Shown here: positions 1 to 12,816 of the stretch, in pieces | Layout of the letters: each line of letters opens with the position of its first letter | How positions within the stretch are numbered: the stretch's first letter is position 1 | Assembly: GCA_013399015.1 (NCBI GenBank) | Contig: VWZX01009108.1 | Span: forward strand, 2,596,822 to 2,660,821 | Direction: 5' to 3' | Length of the DNA stretch: 64,000 nt | From: Galbula dea | Taxonomy: Eukaryota; Chordata; Aves; Piciformes; Galbulidae | Program-made: the position numbers and the translations under genes | Notes under the pieces: generated by a model | The model's database searches: none | What the model was told of the DNA's origin: nothing | Seen by the model: only the letters and a program-made list of their open reading frames with translations

Positions 1-178
1 GGTAGCACAAACATAAAAACTTAGGCCAGAGAACTGCAACTCTGCTTTGAAAGGCAGTATATGAAAAGATCATTTTCCTTACTCAGGAAAACTGTCATCA
101 AATCATATTAGATTATTACCAGGTGAGGAGAGGCTAATTCTCTGACAAACTAGTACCTTAATCAGAAAGGTTCTATAT

Positions 179-224
179 ATGCTAACTGGCACAGTTAATA
201 TTTATGCTAACTAGCAAAGTTAAT
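179..224. repeat. Tandem pair of a 21-bp unit, each an inverted repeat
   Basis: Two copies (179-199 and 204-224; period 25) match at 19 of 21 bases. Each contains the inverted repeat TAACT-N5-AGTTA (183-197 and 208-222). Both mismatches fall inside the 5-nt spacers (GGCAC versus AGCAA), so the arms are identical in the two copies. TAACTG in the first copy fits the MYB-type core YAACNG. Function unknown. Confidence 0.85.
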
Positions 225-2972
225 GAAATTGATTTTACCTTCAATGCTGAGAATAGTGTTATTGAGACCAAACTGGTTCTTCTCACTTAGGGATTATTTT
301 ATCTCCATCTATATAATGCAGCTTTCATCTCAGGTTATCCATCACTGCATAAATTAAACTTGCATGAGACAGACTCAGAATGCAGAAAGAGGGAGGGTGA
401 AATCTTCAGAGGGATTTTTTCAAGTGTCCTCAGAAGTATTTATTCTGTTGCCTGGAAGTGTATATTTTTTGAACTGATGCTGCCCAGCTCAGCTGTCTAA
501 CATTTGACATCATCTATCTTTAAAGTTGACTAGAAGACTAAGATTCTATAGTGATCATTCCATTTCTTTAACATTTTAAGAGGTGTTTACAAAATTCAAA
601 TAACTTTATAAGATTGTAATTGTAGTGTTTCTGTGTGTGTGTATATATATCTATCCCTTTAAATAAGGAAAAGCAGTTATTTTGTGTCTTGATAGGTATG
701 CAAATAGATCATCCTATTTTAAAACAATTGACTTCTTTTTCTGTGCTTGGGAATACCCTTTGAACCAGAAATATCACTCAAAAGGACAATGGAGAGTTGG
801 CTGCCAGTTAAGATCTGTGCACTTATATTTATTTAAAGTAAATGTGTTATTGGAGCTGATGATCAGCTGAACAAATCTGTATAATTTGGTTCTGGTTTGA
901 AAGCTTTGGGTATGTCTTGGACAGATCTCTTCTCTCCCTCCTCACTTAGACAGCTTTGAGACTCAACCCTTTATTATGGGAAACACCATTTCCTCCAGTA
1001 CATATTCCAGTCCCCACTTTACAGAGGGCAGTGAGCAAACACTCCACCTGGAAGCCCTCTGGGTGCTCTGAGGCTTCCTAGCTATGCTCAACACCAGTTC
1101 TGCCAGATTTGAGCACTCTCTCACAGCTTTTTGGAGGTGTTTCTGCACTGAATTCCCCACCAGTCTGCTCCAGCACAACATACATGGGTCTTATGCTGCC
1201 TCCTAGCTCATATGCTATGGAGAAATGGCAGTGTGGTGCAGAGATTCCTGCTGTTTCCAAAATAGAGCCTTCTGTAGTCTTGGTTCCAACTTTGATGAAC
1301 TGATTTACTGCAGTGACTTGGCCTTTCAGAGGATGGGGCTTGGTTGTATCTGGAGTGTCTGTGCTCTGGGTCACTACAGCACAGGACATGCTAGAGGCAG
1401 AATGAGGAGCTTGGCTGCTCATCAGATAAATAAGTCTATAAAGATGGGTGGCTGGAGTCTGCTGTAGCACACAGCAGTGAGCTGTTAACCACACTGAGGA
1501 AGGCATCAGGACATCCAGTGAAACACTCAACTGCTGTGTTTATTGCCAAAGGAACTTGCTTGGCCTCAGGACACTGAGCATGTAAAGTGCCATGAGCAAC
1601 AACAGTTGGCTGACAGAAGATCAATTGCATGTGGTGCTTTACACAAAAGAGCAGTAACTGGTGCAGCCAGTCTTATTTTAGGCCCATGCAAAGGCAGTGG
1701 GCTGGATGCCATGAAGTTCACATAGTACTACAGTGAATGAGTAAGAGGAGCAGAGGGAGCAAAGAAACACAAGGAGATATGTGGAGCAGTTCAGAAGAAC
1801 TGAGGGGAAAAAAGTTGAGGAGGTGGGGAAGAGAAAGCTGATGGCTGTCACCCCCTGCCAGACTAGTCTGATGTAGGTGAAGTAGTCAGAGTTCCTTAGA
1901 GCCTCTTTCCACCATGAAAGCCATGCTGCCATGAATCTATACTTCAGCTGCTTTGAAAAGGAAGGTTTTGAATTAAGAAATAGAGGAGCTTAAGGCATGG
2001 GAAGAAGCCATAGGCTATGTGGTGCAGTGTACTGGCTGGGGTGTTTCCCCTCTATTCTTATGCACTTGCTGCTTTCCTTAGGTCAGAGGCATCACGGGCA
2101 AGAAATGTGCTTTGAATGTAGTGTGTGCATGGCCTATAGATCCTGCAGGAGTTCATTCTCTGGCCTTTGGCCAGACCCCAAGACTGCACTGTCTCTTGAG
2201 CCATTGATGAAGAGGATTTTATCTTTAAGGCACCAGTTTTAAGGTTGTGACCTCTATTATGAGTGATGGAGTCTGTTCTGCTTTGTGTAAAGAGCGTTCC
2301 AGTGAGAAGCATCCACACACATTTTCAAACATAAATGACTCAATGGAGTCACAAAGAAAACCTGAGTTGTTAGAATTTTAACTAACCTTTATTCTTTATA
2401 TGTATGCCTTTTTGTGTAAAAGAACTCAAGCCTGCTTGGAAATGCTTCTGTAAGATGAAAGCACTGACACTTCACAGGAGCTTAGAGAGAACATAGAAAA
2501 TAATAGACAAATTAACAGCAGTAGGAGGGACAACTTATTGTAGAAAGCTGTGGTTCTAGGAGCAGATAGGAAAGTATCCTTTCTGGACAGATATTCTTTT
2601 TTTCCCCCCTTCTCTTTTCTGTTTTTCTTTCAAGTCCAAGAACAATGAAATCATCTGTCTATCTCCTGTTGGGAGCCTAATAGCCTGGAAACCACATGAA
2701 TTCTCTCCTGGCCAGTCAGCTCTTTTGGATGACTGTTTCTTCCTCTTTCTTAGTTAGGCTCACTGCTGCCCTGGTAAAGACTCCAGTAGAGATGGGTCAG
2801 AGAGATTACTGACAGGTAGTCCAGATAATTGCTTCCTGACCCCAGTTCACCAGTCCAAGAAGGTAATGACTTAGTGACTCTTCTTATGCCATCCTTGCTA
2901 TGCTGGGTTGATGCCTTTATTATGACCTGAGGATACCTTGTTGAACAAATACACTTTTGGTAGTTGGAAAAA

Positions 2973-2993
2973 CCTGTTGCACAGTGCAACAGG
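2973..2993. repeat. Perfect inverted repeat, 10-bp arms, 1-nt centre
   Basis: Arms 2973-2982 (CCTGTTGCAC) and 2984-2993 (GTGCAACAGG) are exact reverse complements around a single A at 2983. Pairing stops immediately outside the arms. It is the longest perfect palindrome-like element I noticed by eye in the window. It could be a symmetric protein-binding site or chance. Confidence 0.9.
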
Positions 2994-5298
2994 GAACCCT
3001 AACAAAGTAAATATACAGGTGTCCTGCAAATGTGGAAAAGGAGGAGTGTCTTGTTGGAAGAACTTAATAGTATTCACCTGTATTCAGTAGAGTAATACAG
3101 TACAGAGGCATGAAAATGACTTAGAAAAGTAATGTTTGATGAAGTTCCCTTAACTTGCCAAAGTAGCAGAAAGCTTTGTGTATGTAAATCCAGAGAGGTA
3201 TGCACAACATTCCTTCTGACAGTATTTGTTTAATTGGCATACAATACATTGGAAAAAAAAGAGTATCTTCTGAAAGTTGCATCTTGCTTAGAAAGTTTGA
3301 TTATGCCTCAAAAATATTTCTACCTACCCTGCTAGGTACAACAACCTCCAACCACAAACTGACCTAGTACAGGGTAAGTATGATGTGACTCAAGAAGCTT
3401 CAGATTTGGGCTGTGTGTAGCATATCCTGTTGAGCAAGGACTTGAGGAATTATTTTGACTCAGACTGAGGGAAAGAGAAAATTCCTTCAGTGTAGTGAGA
3501 GAATTCCTTTTTGGGAGCAGTGGGAAGAAATAGATGGTAAATAGCAGTTTTATCATGAGAACAGGAACATACTAGTTTGAGCGCTTGGTCATGTTCATGC
3601 CCTGTTTTGATTTTTGTCTCAAAAAAGAAATTCTGATTCCTTGGTCAGCTTGCTTGATGGATCAGGCAGTTGTTTGTCAACTATGTTTGTAGCTGCAGAC
3701 TTTCTTCCTGAAGTCTGGTTCCTACTTCTAGAAGTGGCTTGACAAGCAAAATTTTAGCTTATAATTTAAACTCTTTTGATTTTGACCTCTGTTCTCTGTA
3801 TTGGCAGTTTAGGTGGTATAAAGAAAATGGAAGCCATTTCTTAATACCTGCTTGTGCTTTTGTATATCATGTGTGGTTAAAGAGCAAAAAGAAATCAGTG
3901 GAACTCCCTGATCCTTTGGTCTCTTCCTTGGTGCAGCAATGAATATGCAAAGAGGTGGCTTACAAAAACAAGTGTGGTCCATGGAACCTGATCCAGAGCC
4001 TATTCTGAGTGACATTTCTTTTGAAAGATGAGCCAAAACATTCTGAAATGAGTCTTGTGTTTTTTTTTAATTTGGCCTAATTAGCTTCATTTGGGGTGTA
4101 TCATTCCTAGATGTGACTCTTAATATTGATGTAACAGTTGGGAAAGTTTAATTTCAGGGTAGGATAGTCTGCATAATTAGGACTGCAAGAATTTAGCAGG
4201 GAGGCTGAGAACAAATTTCAAATGCATGCTGATAAGTGAGTGACTGTTCAAGTAGTTATTCATCCATTGGTGCTTGCATATTCTTTCCATATTGGATGCC
4301 AAAGGGAGTGATGACATATTCAGGAGACAGTGAGCTTTTCTGAGTCTCTACTGGTTTACTATGCAGTGAGTTTCCATAGTCATGTGGATAATTGCATCTG
4401 AATTACCACAGGAGGTCCATGACCAAAATGTGTACAGTTCTGGAAGATTTCTAAGGCTTTACAGAAATATGTATCCCACTTTGCAGCCCTGCTTAATTGA
4501 TAACTCAAACCAAGTGATAAAGCCCAAGCAAGTAAGCATGGCTGCTGAACTCATCACTCTCAGATGATCTGACTCAAGGAACAAAAGTGGTTGTGTTTTG
4601 GATCTGGAGGCTTTGCTGCTATAATTTAATCACTTTTCCCCCCCTCCCTTCATAGCCTAGACTGGGGTTTTTTTGGTATATGCTGGTCTGACTATGCAGG
4701 AAACACAATTCTTAGTCATAATTTGTCTTATAAATGTGGGGTCTGCACATATTGAGGTATCTGTACAGCATTTTTAGGTGTCTAAAATCACCTTTGGATG
4801 AGAGTTTCAGTGAGCCTCATGGAGATGACAGAGGAGAGAGAAGACATGATCAAAACCATAATGCCACAAAAGCATTACCTGATTCTTCTGTAAATATTGT
4901 ACTTATTTTTATAGTACCAGATTAAAAACCAAAGTAACTACTCTTTTGGCAAACCTAAGTCTAGATTCAGAAGAGCACTTTTCTGTGTGGTGCCACTTAA
5001 GTATGTACTTGCTTTGAAGTACCTACCTTGGCTCTGTAGATAGAGGAGGCACTCAGTCAGCAATTAGAGACAGCAATATGTGGAAAATATAAGTCTTGAG
5101 GGTAAGCTTTGCTATATGTAATGAGAGATGTTAGTGTGTCTCACCTGAAAATATTGTGGAAATCAGCAGCTGAAATCTTATGCAGCACAGAAACCTTTCT
5201 GGGTAGACTGGAAGTGTTGCTATTCTTGGCAACTGGAGAGAGAGATTTAAGTGCCATAATTGGATTGTTCTTTGATATAATAGGACTGGAAAAGATAA

Positions 5299-5421
5299 TT
5301 CACAGAATAATAGTATCATTATGGTTGGAAAAGACCTCTGAGATCATCAAGTCCAACCAACACTATCGTGCCCAACACTAAACCTAAGCACCACATCTAC
5401 GTGGTTTTTGAACACTTGCAG
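5299..5421 (-). mobile_element. CR1 LINE 3' fragment
   Basis: The plus strand reads as the reverse complement of a CR1 3' end: a CAGAATAATAGTATCAT-like tail, GGTTGGAAAAGACCTC, GATCATCAAGTCCAACC, then a match through the AAGCACCACATCTACGTG region up to TTTTGAACACTTGCAG. The element is about 120 bp and severely 5'-truncated, as is usual for CR1, and lacks coding sequence. The tail has drifted from the usual ATTCTATG repeats, which suggests an older copy. Confidence 0.85.
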
Positions 5422-8400
5422 AATGTGAAATCAGGGAGCTGGTGTTTGAGGTATGTTTAATTCCCCCTTCCACCAGTTTATGAGTTTGGCTGGTAGCAGA
5501 GCCTGCTATACACATTTGAATTCCATTCAAGATGAGTTGACTTGCTTACTTAACAGCCAGTGCATTAAAGTACAGAAGCTAACAACTCATTTATTAGGCA
5601 GTTAGCCAAAATTTAAACTCATTTTATTGTTAGGAGGTGCTGTTGCTAGACAGGCAAATATTAAGTTTGTTACTTTGATTTATTTGAGTCCTCTGTGCCA
5701 AGTACATTATAAAACATCCCAGCATTAACTTTGCATAACTTAAAGTTATAAACCCTTGTAAAATGAAGAAGTAAAAACTGGCTGATGCTTCTGTCAGTGT
5801 CAGCATATGATTTCTGTTTGTTTCTTGTAAACCTCACTGTTTCTTTCCTTAAGAAGAACTTGAAGTGTTAACTTAGAAGTTAACTCAGAGTTCAGCTAAG
5901 AGCCCTCACACAGTCATTAGTGATGAATCTCTAAATGAGACTTGGGCACTTTTGCAAGACCCTTGGTCCTCTGGGCTCTCAGGGTTATACCACTCCAGAA
6001 GGCAACTTGTTCCAATACAGAAAGGCCAGAGATAAAATGGACCTTGCAGGGAGCACTGGCAATTAGGAAAGCTCTGTGGCAAGAGACAAAATACCAGGGA
6101 GCACATTTGACCACAGCAGCTTCCCTGTTGGAAGGAACAGCTTGCCCCAGGCCTGTTTACCAGCTCATCTCACCAGGCCTGTAATAGAAGAAGAGTTATG
6201 TCCCCCTTGTCACCTGCCTGAAAATGTAGGACACTTTTATCATAAAACTTGGACATCCTGTCTTTGGGAACTTGCACTCAGGTGCTTGAAAGGTAGCTGT
6301 GTTTGTTCTTTCTACACAGTCTGGACCATGTGGATTTTCCCAGGGTACTTGTTAAGACTCTTGCTGTGAAATATTGCACTCATTAAGGGAAATTGCTAAA
6401 CCTTTAGCAAGAAAAGCTTTCCCTAAAACCAGCTGCCAATAGCTTGATCTTGGGAAACTTCCTTCCCCTCCCCTGCCTCCTTTTGAACATGTTTGGTTCT
6501 TCAGAAGTTCTTGGACTCACTGGGCTTGGAAGCTTGGCACTTACAAGTCTCTTGAAGAGCTTTGGGGGTTGCTCTTCTGCATGTGTTCTGAGCTGGGCAC
6601 AGACAAATACAGATCCTCCCTGATGTTTGCTGAGGTTGTGTTAAGCTGATGTGCCATAGCAGGCTGATAGTGTTGCACTCTTTCTGATGCTGTATTTCAC
6701 AGTGCTCCTGCAGCTGCCAGGATGAGATGGAGACTGCCAGGCTCCCTCAAGGAAATGTCCCTGTTACTGGCAGCCTGGAAGATGGCTACCTTGCATCACC
6801 TACAGGCTTGCTAAGTTTTTAGCTCAAGAGCCAAGGGAGTTCTGAGTGTTGCACAATGAAAAATAATGATTTGGCCTTTTCTCTTAGGAGTTTGCAGGGC
6901 AGAGATTTAACTCTAGAATTATTGACCTCAGCAGTGAGTTGATATTGGAGGTATTTGGAGATATGGGTTCCAATTTTTGCTCTCCTCTTAGGCAGTTTTT
7001 AATCCATGCTGGTTTTCTACATTTGTGACTGGTGTCTCTTCTTGTTAGGCAAGCATTCTTCTTCATGGTGTGCCATTTAATTTCTCTAGTGACAAGAGGA
7101 AGAAATAAGTTATTCCTCTTTTTAAAAGAGTGATTTAAGTAGGGAATAATGAATGCAAAATGCTGTCATTAAAAATCAGCTGATAAGCTGATGGATCATC
7201 TGTCAGTCCCAGGCCTTGCTGTAAAGGAAAAGTAGATAATTTTTAAAACATAAAAAGGGAAATGAAGAGTAAGGAACATGTTGGCTGTGAATGCCTTAAT
7301 AATGAAAACTGCTCTTTATTCAGTGAATAGCACCTTGTGATTCCCTACTGACCAACATATTGTAGGAGAAAATAAGCTCTTTCAAAAGCCTTCCAAAAAA
7401 GGGTGCAGCATGAGAAATGGGGTATTTTTATTTTCTCTGTATTTCACTGCTTTTCTTCTGGCAGATATTAAGGTTATATGGAAGTAGCATACTGGCACAA
7501 AATTGGGTTTCTCACAGTGTCTACACAAGTGGTTTGAGTAGGAAGCATATGTCTGTGATGGAAGAGACACTTGGGTGCAGGCAGTAGGAGATGCCTGGGT
7601 CTGACCCACCTGTGTTCAGGTTCAGTGCTTCCAGCTATGATTCATTTCAAGGGAGATACCCAAACTAGCCCCCCAGTAACTGCAATAAAAGTGCTTTTTC
7701 TCTGCACAGAACATACAAGGGAGGCTGCTTGGCTAGATTGGAGGGATACATCTCAATTGCAGAAATATTAAATGGAATGAGGTTAATCCAAGCCTTTGTT
7801 TCTTGGAAACTTTTTGTTTCCTTTTCGATACCATTAAGGAGTTAAGAATTCCTCAGCTGAGAGTGTTCTCTGGGAGACAGAGCTTTTCCCTTGCTTCAAA
7901 ACATGGCTTAGCTGAGTGATAGCCCTTGGCAAATGTTGACTCTGTTTTGCTGAGTCTTGTCCTTATTAACCTACCCTGAGCTGCTGAAAATGCATTAATC
8001 GGTTTTCCTTCTTGTTAGTGCTGCTGGAGCAATGGAAAAATAGTGACTCAGGTGGCTCAGGGAGGTATGAAGCAGGTTTTCCCACATTACTGGTGAGTGT
8101 CTTCACCACTGGGCTATTGGGAAATGAATCTTAGAATCCTGCAGTTTTCAGAAAGATGAGATTTTTAGCAGAAGTAGAACAATGTATCTCTTAAAACCAG
8201 TCTTTTAAGGAAAATTCTTTCCATGCTCACTCTCCTTTTCACTTCTGACACCTACTCAGCATTTTAATCCAATTACTGATTCTCATCCCATTATTGTTGT
8301 TTATGAACTGTTTATTAATCAATAATACAGGATTCCAAAGAGTCTTTTGCATCTTTGACATCTGTGTTAGTTGCTGAGTTCATGTTTAGGGCACTGTCTT

Positions 8401-8640
8401 CAGAAGGTCTCGGTAGACTTGTACTTGGTTCAGGGACAGGTTTTTGGAGAGCTCATGGCAGAGTGATGTGCTGAAGTGCACAAAGCTGAAGGGCAGCTGT
8501 CTGCTTTCTTTTGAATGCCCTGATTTAGGTTTTTAAATGGGATCCTCAGCTTCTCTGCAAGGTGGCAGTAATCTAGACACTGGGCTGAGAGTTGTTTGGA
8601 GTTCACTAACATGGAAAACTTGCCACTTACTTGCATGCAT
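5422..8640. other. Intronic stretch without genes
   Basis: Unique AT-leaning sequence with no recognised exon, RNA gene or transposon. The only structure noted is a small hairpin at 7175-7192, in which ATCAGCT and AGCTGAT are separated by a GATA loop. Open frames of up to 97 codons near 6076-6369 resemble no known protein. Confidence 0.55.
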
Positions 8641-8768
8641 GAATCATAGAATCATTTGGGTTGGAAGGGACCTCCAGAGGTCATCTAGTCCAACCCCCCT
8701 GGAGTGAGCAGGGACATCCCCAACTAGATCAGATTGCTCAGAAATAGAACTTGGCTGCCCAGTCCAGC
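8641..8768 (-). mobile_element. CR1 LINE 3' fragment
   Basis: Starts on the plus strand with AATCATAGAATCATTTGGG and continues TTGGAAGGGACCTCCAGAGG and TCATCTAGTCCAACCCCCC, the reverse complement of a classic CR1 3' end including its ATTCTATG-type tail. Similarity extends through AGCAGGGACATCCCCAACTAG and GATCAGATTGCTCAGA and then fades. Non-coding, 5'-truncated and antisense to TMEM132. Confidence 0.92.
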
Positions 8769-11483
8769 ATCTGATTTAGCCAGGTAGGAGTGCTCTGTTC
8801 CTCACTACACACCCTAGAACACCTATTTTTTTCCATTTGGTAGGAGGAGACAGGGAAGAAGTTCAAGCCCTTGTCACACTATATCCTCTATCTCACAGAA
8901 ACATTTCTGTCAGCTGGCTCCAAAGCTTTGTGAAATGATACCAGCAGATTCCTGTTGATTTGGAGATGCCCAGGCATCTGCATCTTTATTTTTTGCTCAG
9001 TGTTTAAAAACACTCTGGGGCTCCTTTCTTTATGTTTTACAGAACAAATTCTCTCATCTTTTATTAAAAATATATGACAACAATAAATATAATGAAGAGC
9101 TGGAGAACTGGATGGGTTGGAGCAGGTTTTCTTTCAGCTGGTTGAATGGAACAAGAAGTTGATCACCTGCAGTGGGAAAATTTGTGCTTTTCCCTTATGA
9201 TACAGTGAATTCCTGAAGCTTTTGGGTTGGTGTTGGTTGGTCCCAAGTTTTACTTTTTTGATGAGGGGATAAGTGCTGAACTTCTTCACTCCACCTCTTC
9301 CTCTACCCCCAAACACCAGCTGAGATCAAGAGAAGTGATGCGGTGATGTGAGCTGTAATTCTGCTTCAGCCATGATGATATGTCAGTCTGCTGCACACCT
9401 TAAGTGGTACCTCTAGTTTCCTGCTGTGAGCAGTTGATTGGATTCTAGTGCCTTTTATTCTATATGTAAGGAATTTTTTTTAACCAAGCAGAGTAGCACA
9501 CAAAAGGCCTAGTTTATTCTCTTTTTTTCCCCCCACTACCTCATGCTTAAATACAAAACTAAAATGTTTCTTGGTATGCCTGCCCTTCATTAACTCCACC
9601 TATCCTTCTGTTCTAAAGAAAAATCAGTTTAAAGGTTCATATTGACCCTAAATTGCAGATAAGTTTGTGTCCTAGGTAGAAATTTCCTACAAAATGTGAA
9701 TCTTGCAGTGAATTTTGAACTCTCTCTGGCAAAATGAATGCTAACTGCAAGTTTATTTGTAGTCCCACTTGTTACATTTTTCTTTGTCAGCACAAGCTTT
9801 GTTCCTCCAAATATATTATTGAATGAAAGAAAGAAGCCATTCTTTTATCTGTTAATGCTGATGCCTATAATCCATCCTGTTCATTTTCTGTGCTGCTATT
9901 TGCTTTGTATGGTTCTTCTCCAGCTTATGTAGCACAGAAAAACTTAATTGCTTAAGTCTGATGTACTCTTCTATTCCTGGCAACAGTGTAGGTTGCTAAA
10001 CCATTATGTGGGAGATGCCTTCTGGAATGTGAAGTGTGTGTTGCAGTTGGGATATGGCAGGGTTAGGGCCAGGTCCAGGAGGAGCCTTTTAATTAGGTTT
10101 TTGGGTATTTTTTAGAGAGCTGCCAGTTAGATTTTCATTTCTTGGGCAGTGTTTGCAAATGGCAAGTGTTCTTGCTGAGGGTCTCATGTTACTGGGCTTT
10201 CTAAGTGTTTGTGGTACCACTTCATTTTGGGAGATCAGGAGTAGATTTATACCAGCAGCTGATATTTGACAAAAGCTAGGAAACAACTCTTCACATCATG
10301 ACATGAGGACAAACCCATTTCCCTTCATAGCTCATCACTTCAGATTTCTTTCAAAGCTTTAGCCAATTGTTAATATTTGCCAATAATAGACTTGGTGCTG
10401 GAAAGTGTATAACCCAGGAGACAGATTGTGCCCAGAAGGCTGGGGCAGCTCACATTTAGTTATTTGCACATTCTGTACCTGAGTCTTCATTTTCTTTCAA
10501 GCAGACCTTTAACTGGGTCTCTGGGTGAACACTTGCTCACTTCTGGCCAGGTGCAAAATGACATCATCTCTACTGACAGCTGGTCAGAAGCCCAGGCCCT
10601 GGGGTTGGTCAGGGTTGGATTATTCCCTGATCTATGCCTGGCCCTTGAGCAACTGGTTAAACTGTGTAAGTCTGCAGAATGCTGTAGAGGAATGGCTGGT
10701 GTGATACACAGGCTCTTTGTGGGTTACATGAATGAGGTTAGGATCAGCTCTACTACTAATCACAAAATACTAGGACAGTGCTGATTCTCTTGTGTACAGA
10801 GGAGTTTTACTGAGTAGTGGTGGTGATGTGTATTGACAAATCTTCCCATTTTTATCATGCCTTTCCAAATATTTACATTCTAAGTCACTGACTCCTGAAG
10901 TGAGTGATTTTGAAGAAGACTTCCACTTGTATTTAAACATAAAAGTAAGATTCTCCTTGTTGTGACTTGAAAACTTCATGAGACTCAAAAGAGGAGAAGG
11001 CAAAGAAAGAACACCTCAAAACTTGAGGAATCCTTAGGATGAGCTCATGAATGTGCAGAATCCAGTACATGATTGGTGCATGTTGGTGATGCAGAGGATG
11101 GCAGCTCTTAGAGCCCCTGTATTAGGAACAGCTGGATTGCATCTTGTGGTGAAGAGAGTTTCCATGTCATTGAGCACAAGTTATCTGTCTTCTGAAAGTG
11201 GTCATTTGATTTTCTGTCTTGGCAGTTAATGATGGAACAGACAGTAATTCTAAGATGATCATGGTCAGTCTACTTGCTAATACACCATGAACACAAACAG
11301 TACAAGTTTTGAGAAGCCCTGCACTGCTAATTAGTATTTCTGTGCTTTCACTAATCACTTGAACTGGGAACTTGGCCAAAACTAATAGAAGAGACTTTCA
11401 GTACAATACATTGTGTTAATTTTGTGATCTGATCTTATGCATGGCTCAGTGTTTCTGAAGGGAAGGGTAGAATCAAATCTCCT

Positions 11484-11505
11484 TTTGCATGATACCATAT
11501 GCAAA
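11484..11505. promoter_or_regulatory. Inverted pair of POU-octamer-like sites
   Basis: TTTGCAT (11484-11490) and ATGCAAA (11499-11505) are exact reverse complements 8 nt apart, and the right arm extends to a full octamer ATGCAAAT (11499-11506). Octamers are bound by POU-domain factors such as OCT and BRN proteins. The site is visible; its use is inferred only. Confidence 0.35.
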
Positions 11506-12800
11506 TGAGAACTTTTTGGTCCCAGATGAAGCTCTGCTTCTATTGACATGGTGCTAGGAAAATGCTGCTAAGAATAAAAAGCCACTAAAACTTTATTTTG
11601 CTGCTAATATTTCATTATTGCTTTGTAAGCTACCTTACCCAAAATCTGCCAGAGAGATAAGATCCCATAACTCCTGCTTGCTTGCATCATTCCTTCTATG
11701 ATTTATAGAGTGCTGTAGATGTTCATGGCATTTTGCAGACATATAAAAGATTGACATGTTCTTGCCTCAAAGAACTTAAAAATTCTGCAGTTTAGCAACA
11801 GTCAGCAGTTCCTCCTATGTGAATTTTACTTTTAATAGCACTGTATAAAATCACTATCAGACAGCCACCAAATGAAATGGCATTTCATTTTTAGTTACAA
11901 ATGCAATATTTTAAAGTTGTTTGCTAAAGGTCCTGGGCTATCTGCATGGCAAGCTGGAGAGCTCTGTTCTCTGGCCTGAAGATGCAACAGAAAGAGTTCA
12001 AAATAGCCTTCAAGCCTCTGACCAAGAGAGATCACCTGAAATGTCTCTGTGACAGCCTGGGAGGGGCCACACAGCACTTAGTGTGGTAGGGATGTTTATG
12101 ATATGGCTAAGACTCATTGCTGGTGAAGGAGCAAGGTCAGAGCTCTTCTAAAGGGAGAAACCAAACTGTGTTCCTGTGGTAGTGACTCCTGGTCATCTCT
12201 GGCCTGTGCAAGGTTGGAACTAGTGGCTGAGCAGTGAAATGCCCTGGATCCTGTTATCAACTTCCTGAGCCTCAGGACAGGCACTGCAGGCTTTGAGCAA
12301 GCAGCTTGGGGCAGTTTTTGTAGCCCTTATTAAGGTCAACCAGCTAATTCCTCACAAACTAGAGTGAGTTTAAGGGACTAGGTGAGTGAAATAGTTGATA
12401 TGGATAATGTACCTGTCTGAAAGAAAATACAATTCCCTGCTCAACTCTATGCTTCATTATATAGAAAAACTTCTCCAACCATTGATTTGCAACAATTTGA
12501 TGTCATTTATTCACCACTATTTGGAATATCCCTTTGCTACTCAGCACATCTTTACCCTCTGCATTATGTCCTTACAGTACAGTGAGTGAATTCCACCCTT
12601 ATACATGCAATTTTAGGATTTCCAGGCAGTTATAGAAAGTAAAATCCTTCTATATCCTGCCCAGGTAATTTAACTGAATTATATATATAAACATAACATT
12701 AAAAGCAATTTTCTGAGCCTCATGATTACACTGATTTTGTTTGTCACACACCTGCATGTACTGACTTACCATATTCTGTCAGTCATAGTAGACTCTTGTC

Positions 12801-12816
12801 TCACACTGCAGTGTGA
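12801..12816. promoter_or_regulatory. Perfect 16-bp palindrome with T-box-like arms
   Basis: TCACACTGCAGTGTGA equals its own reverse complement. The outer hexamers TCACAC and GTGTGA, 4 bp apart, have the same arms and spacing as the classic palindromic Brachyury site, but the central CTAG is replaced by TGCA. About one perfect 16-bp palindrome is expected by chance in a window of this size, so only the match to the T-box layout makes it notable. Confidence 0.35.

Larger units (their letters stand above)
1..5298. other. Intronic stretch without genes, contents noted
   Basis: Unique sequence. It contains the duplicated inverted repeat at 179-224, a short TG/TA run at 632-650, a pyrimidine tract at 2594-2631 with a single G, and a 21-bp near-palindrome at 2973-2993. 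The 150-codon minus-strand open frame at 1078-1530 overlaps plus-strand open frames and matches no family I know. No transposon ends, RNA genes or promoters were recognised. Confidence 0.6.

Noticed and set aside
1078..1530. Minus-strand open frame of 150 codons
   Set aside because: No family match known to me, and overlapped by plus-strand open frames at 1109-1303 and 1225-1467. No splice context.
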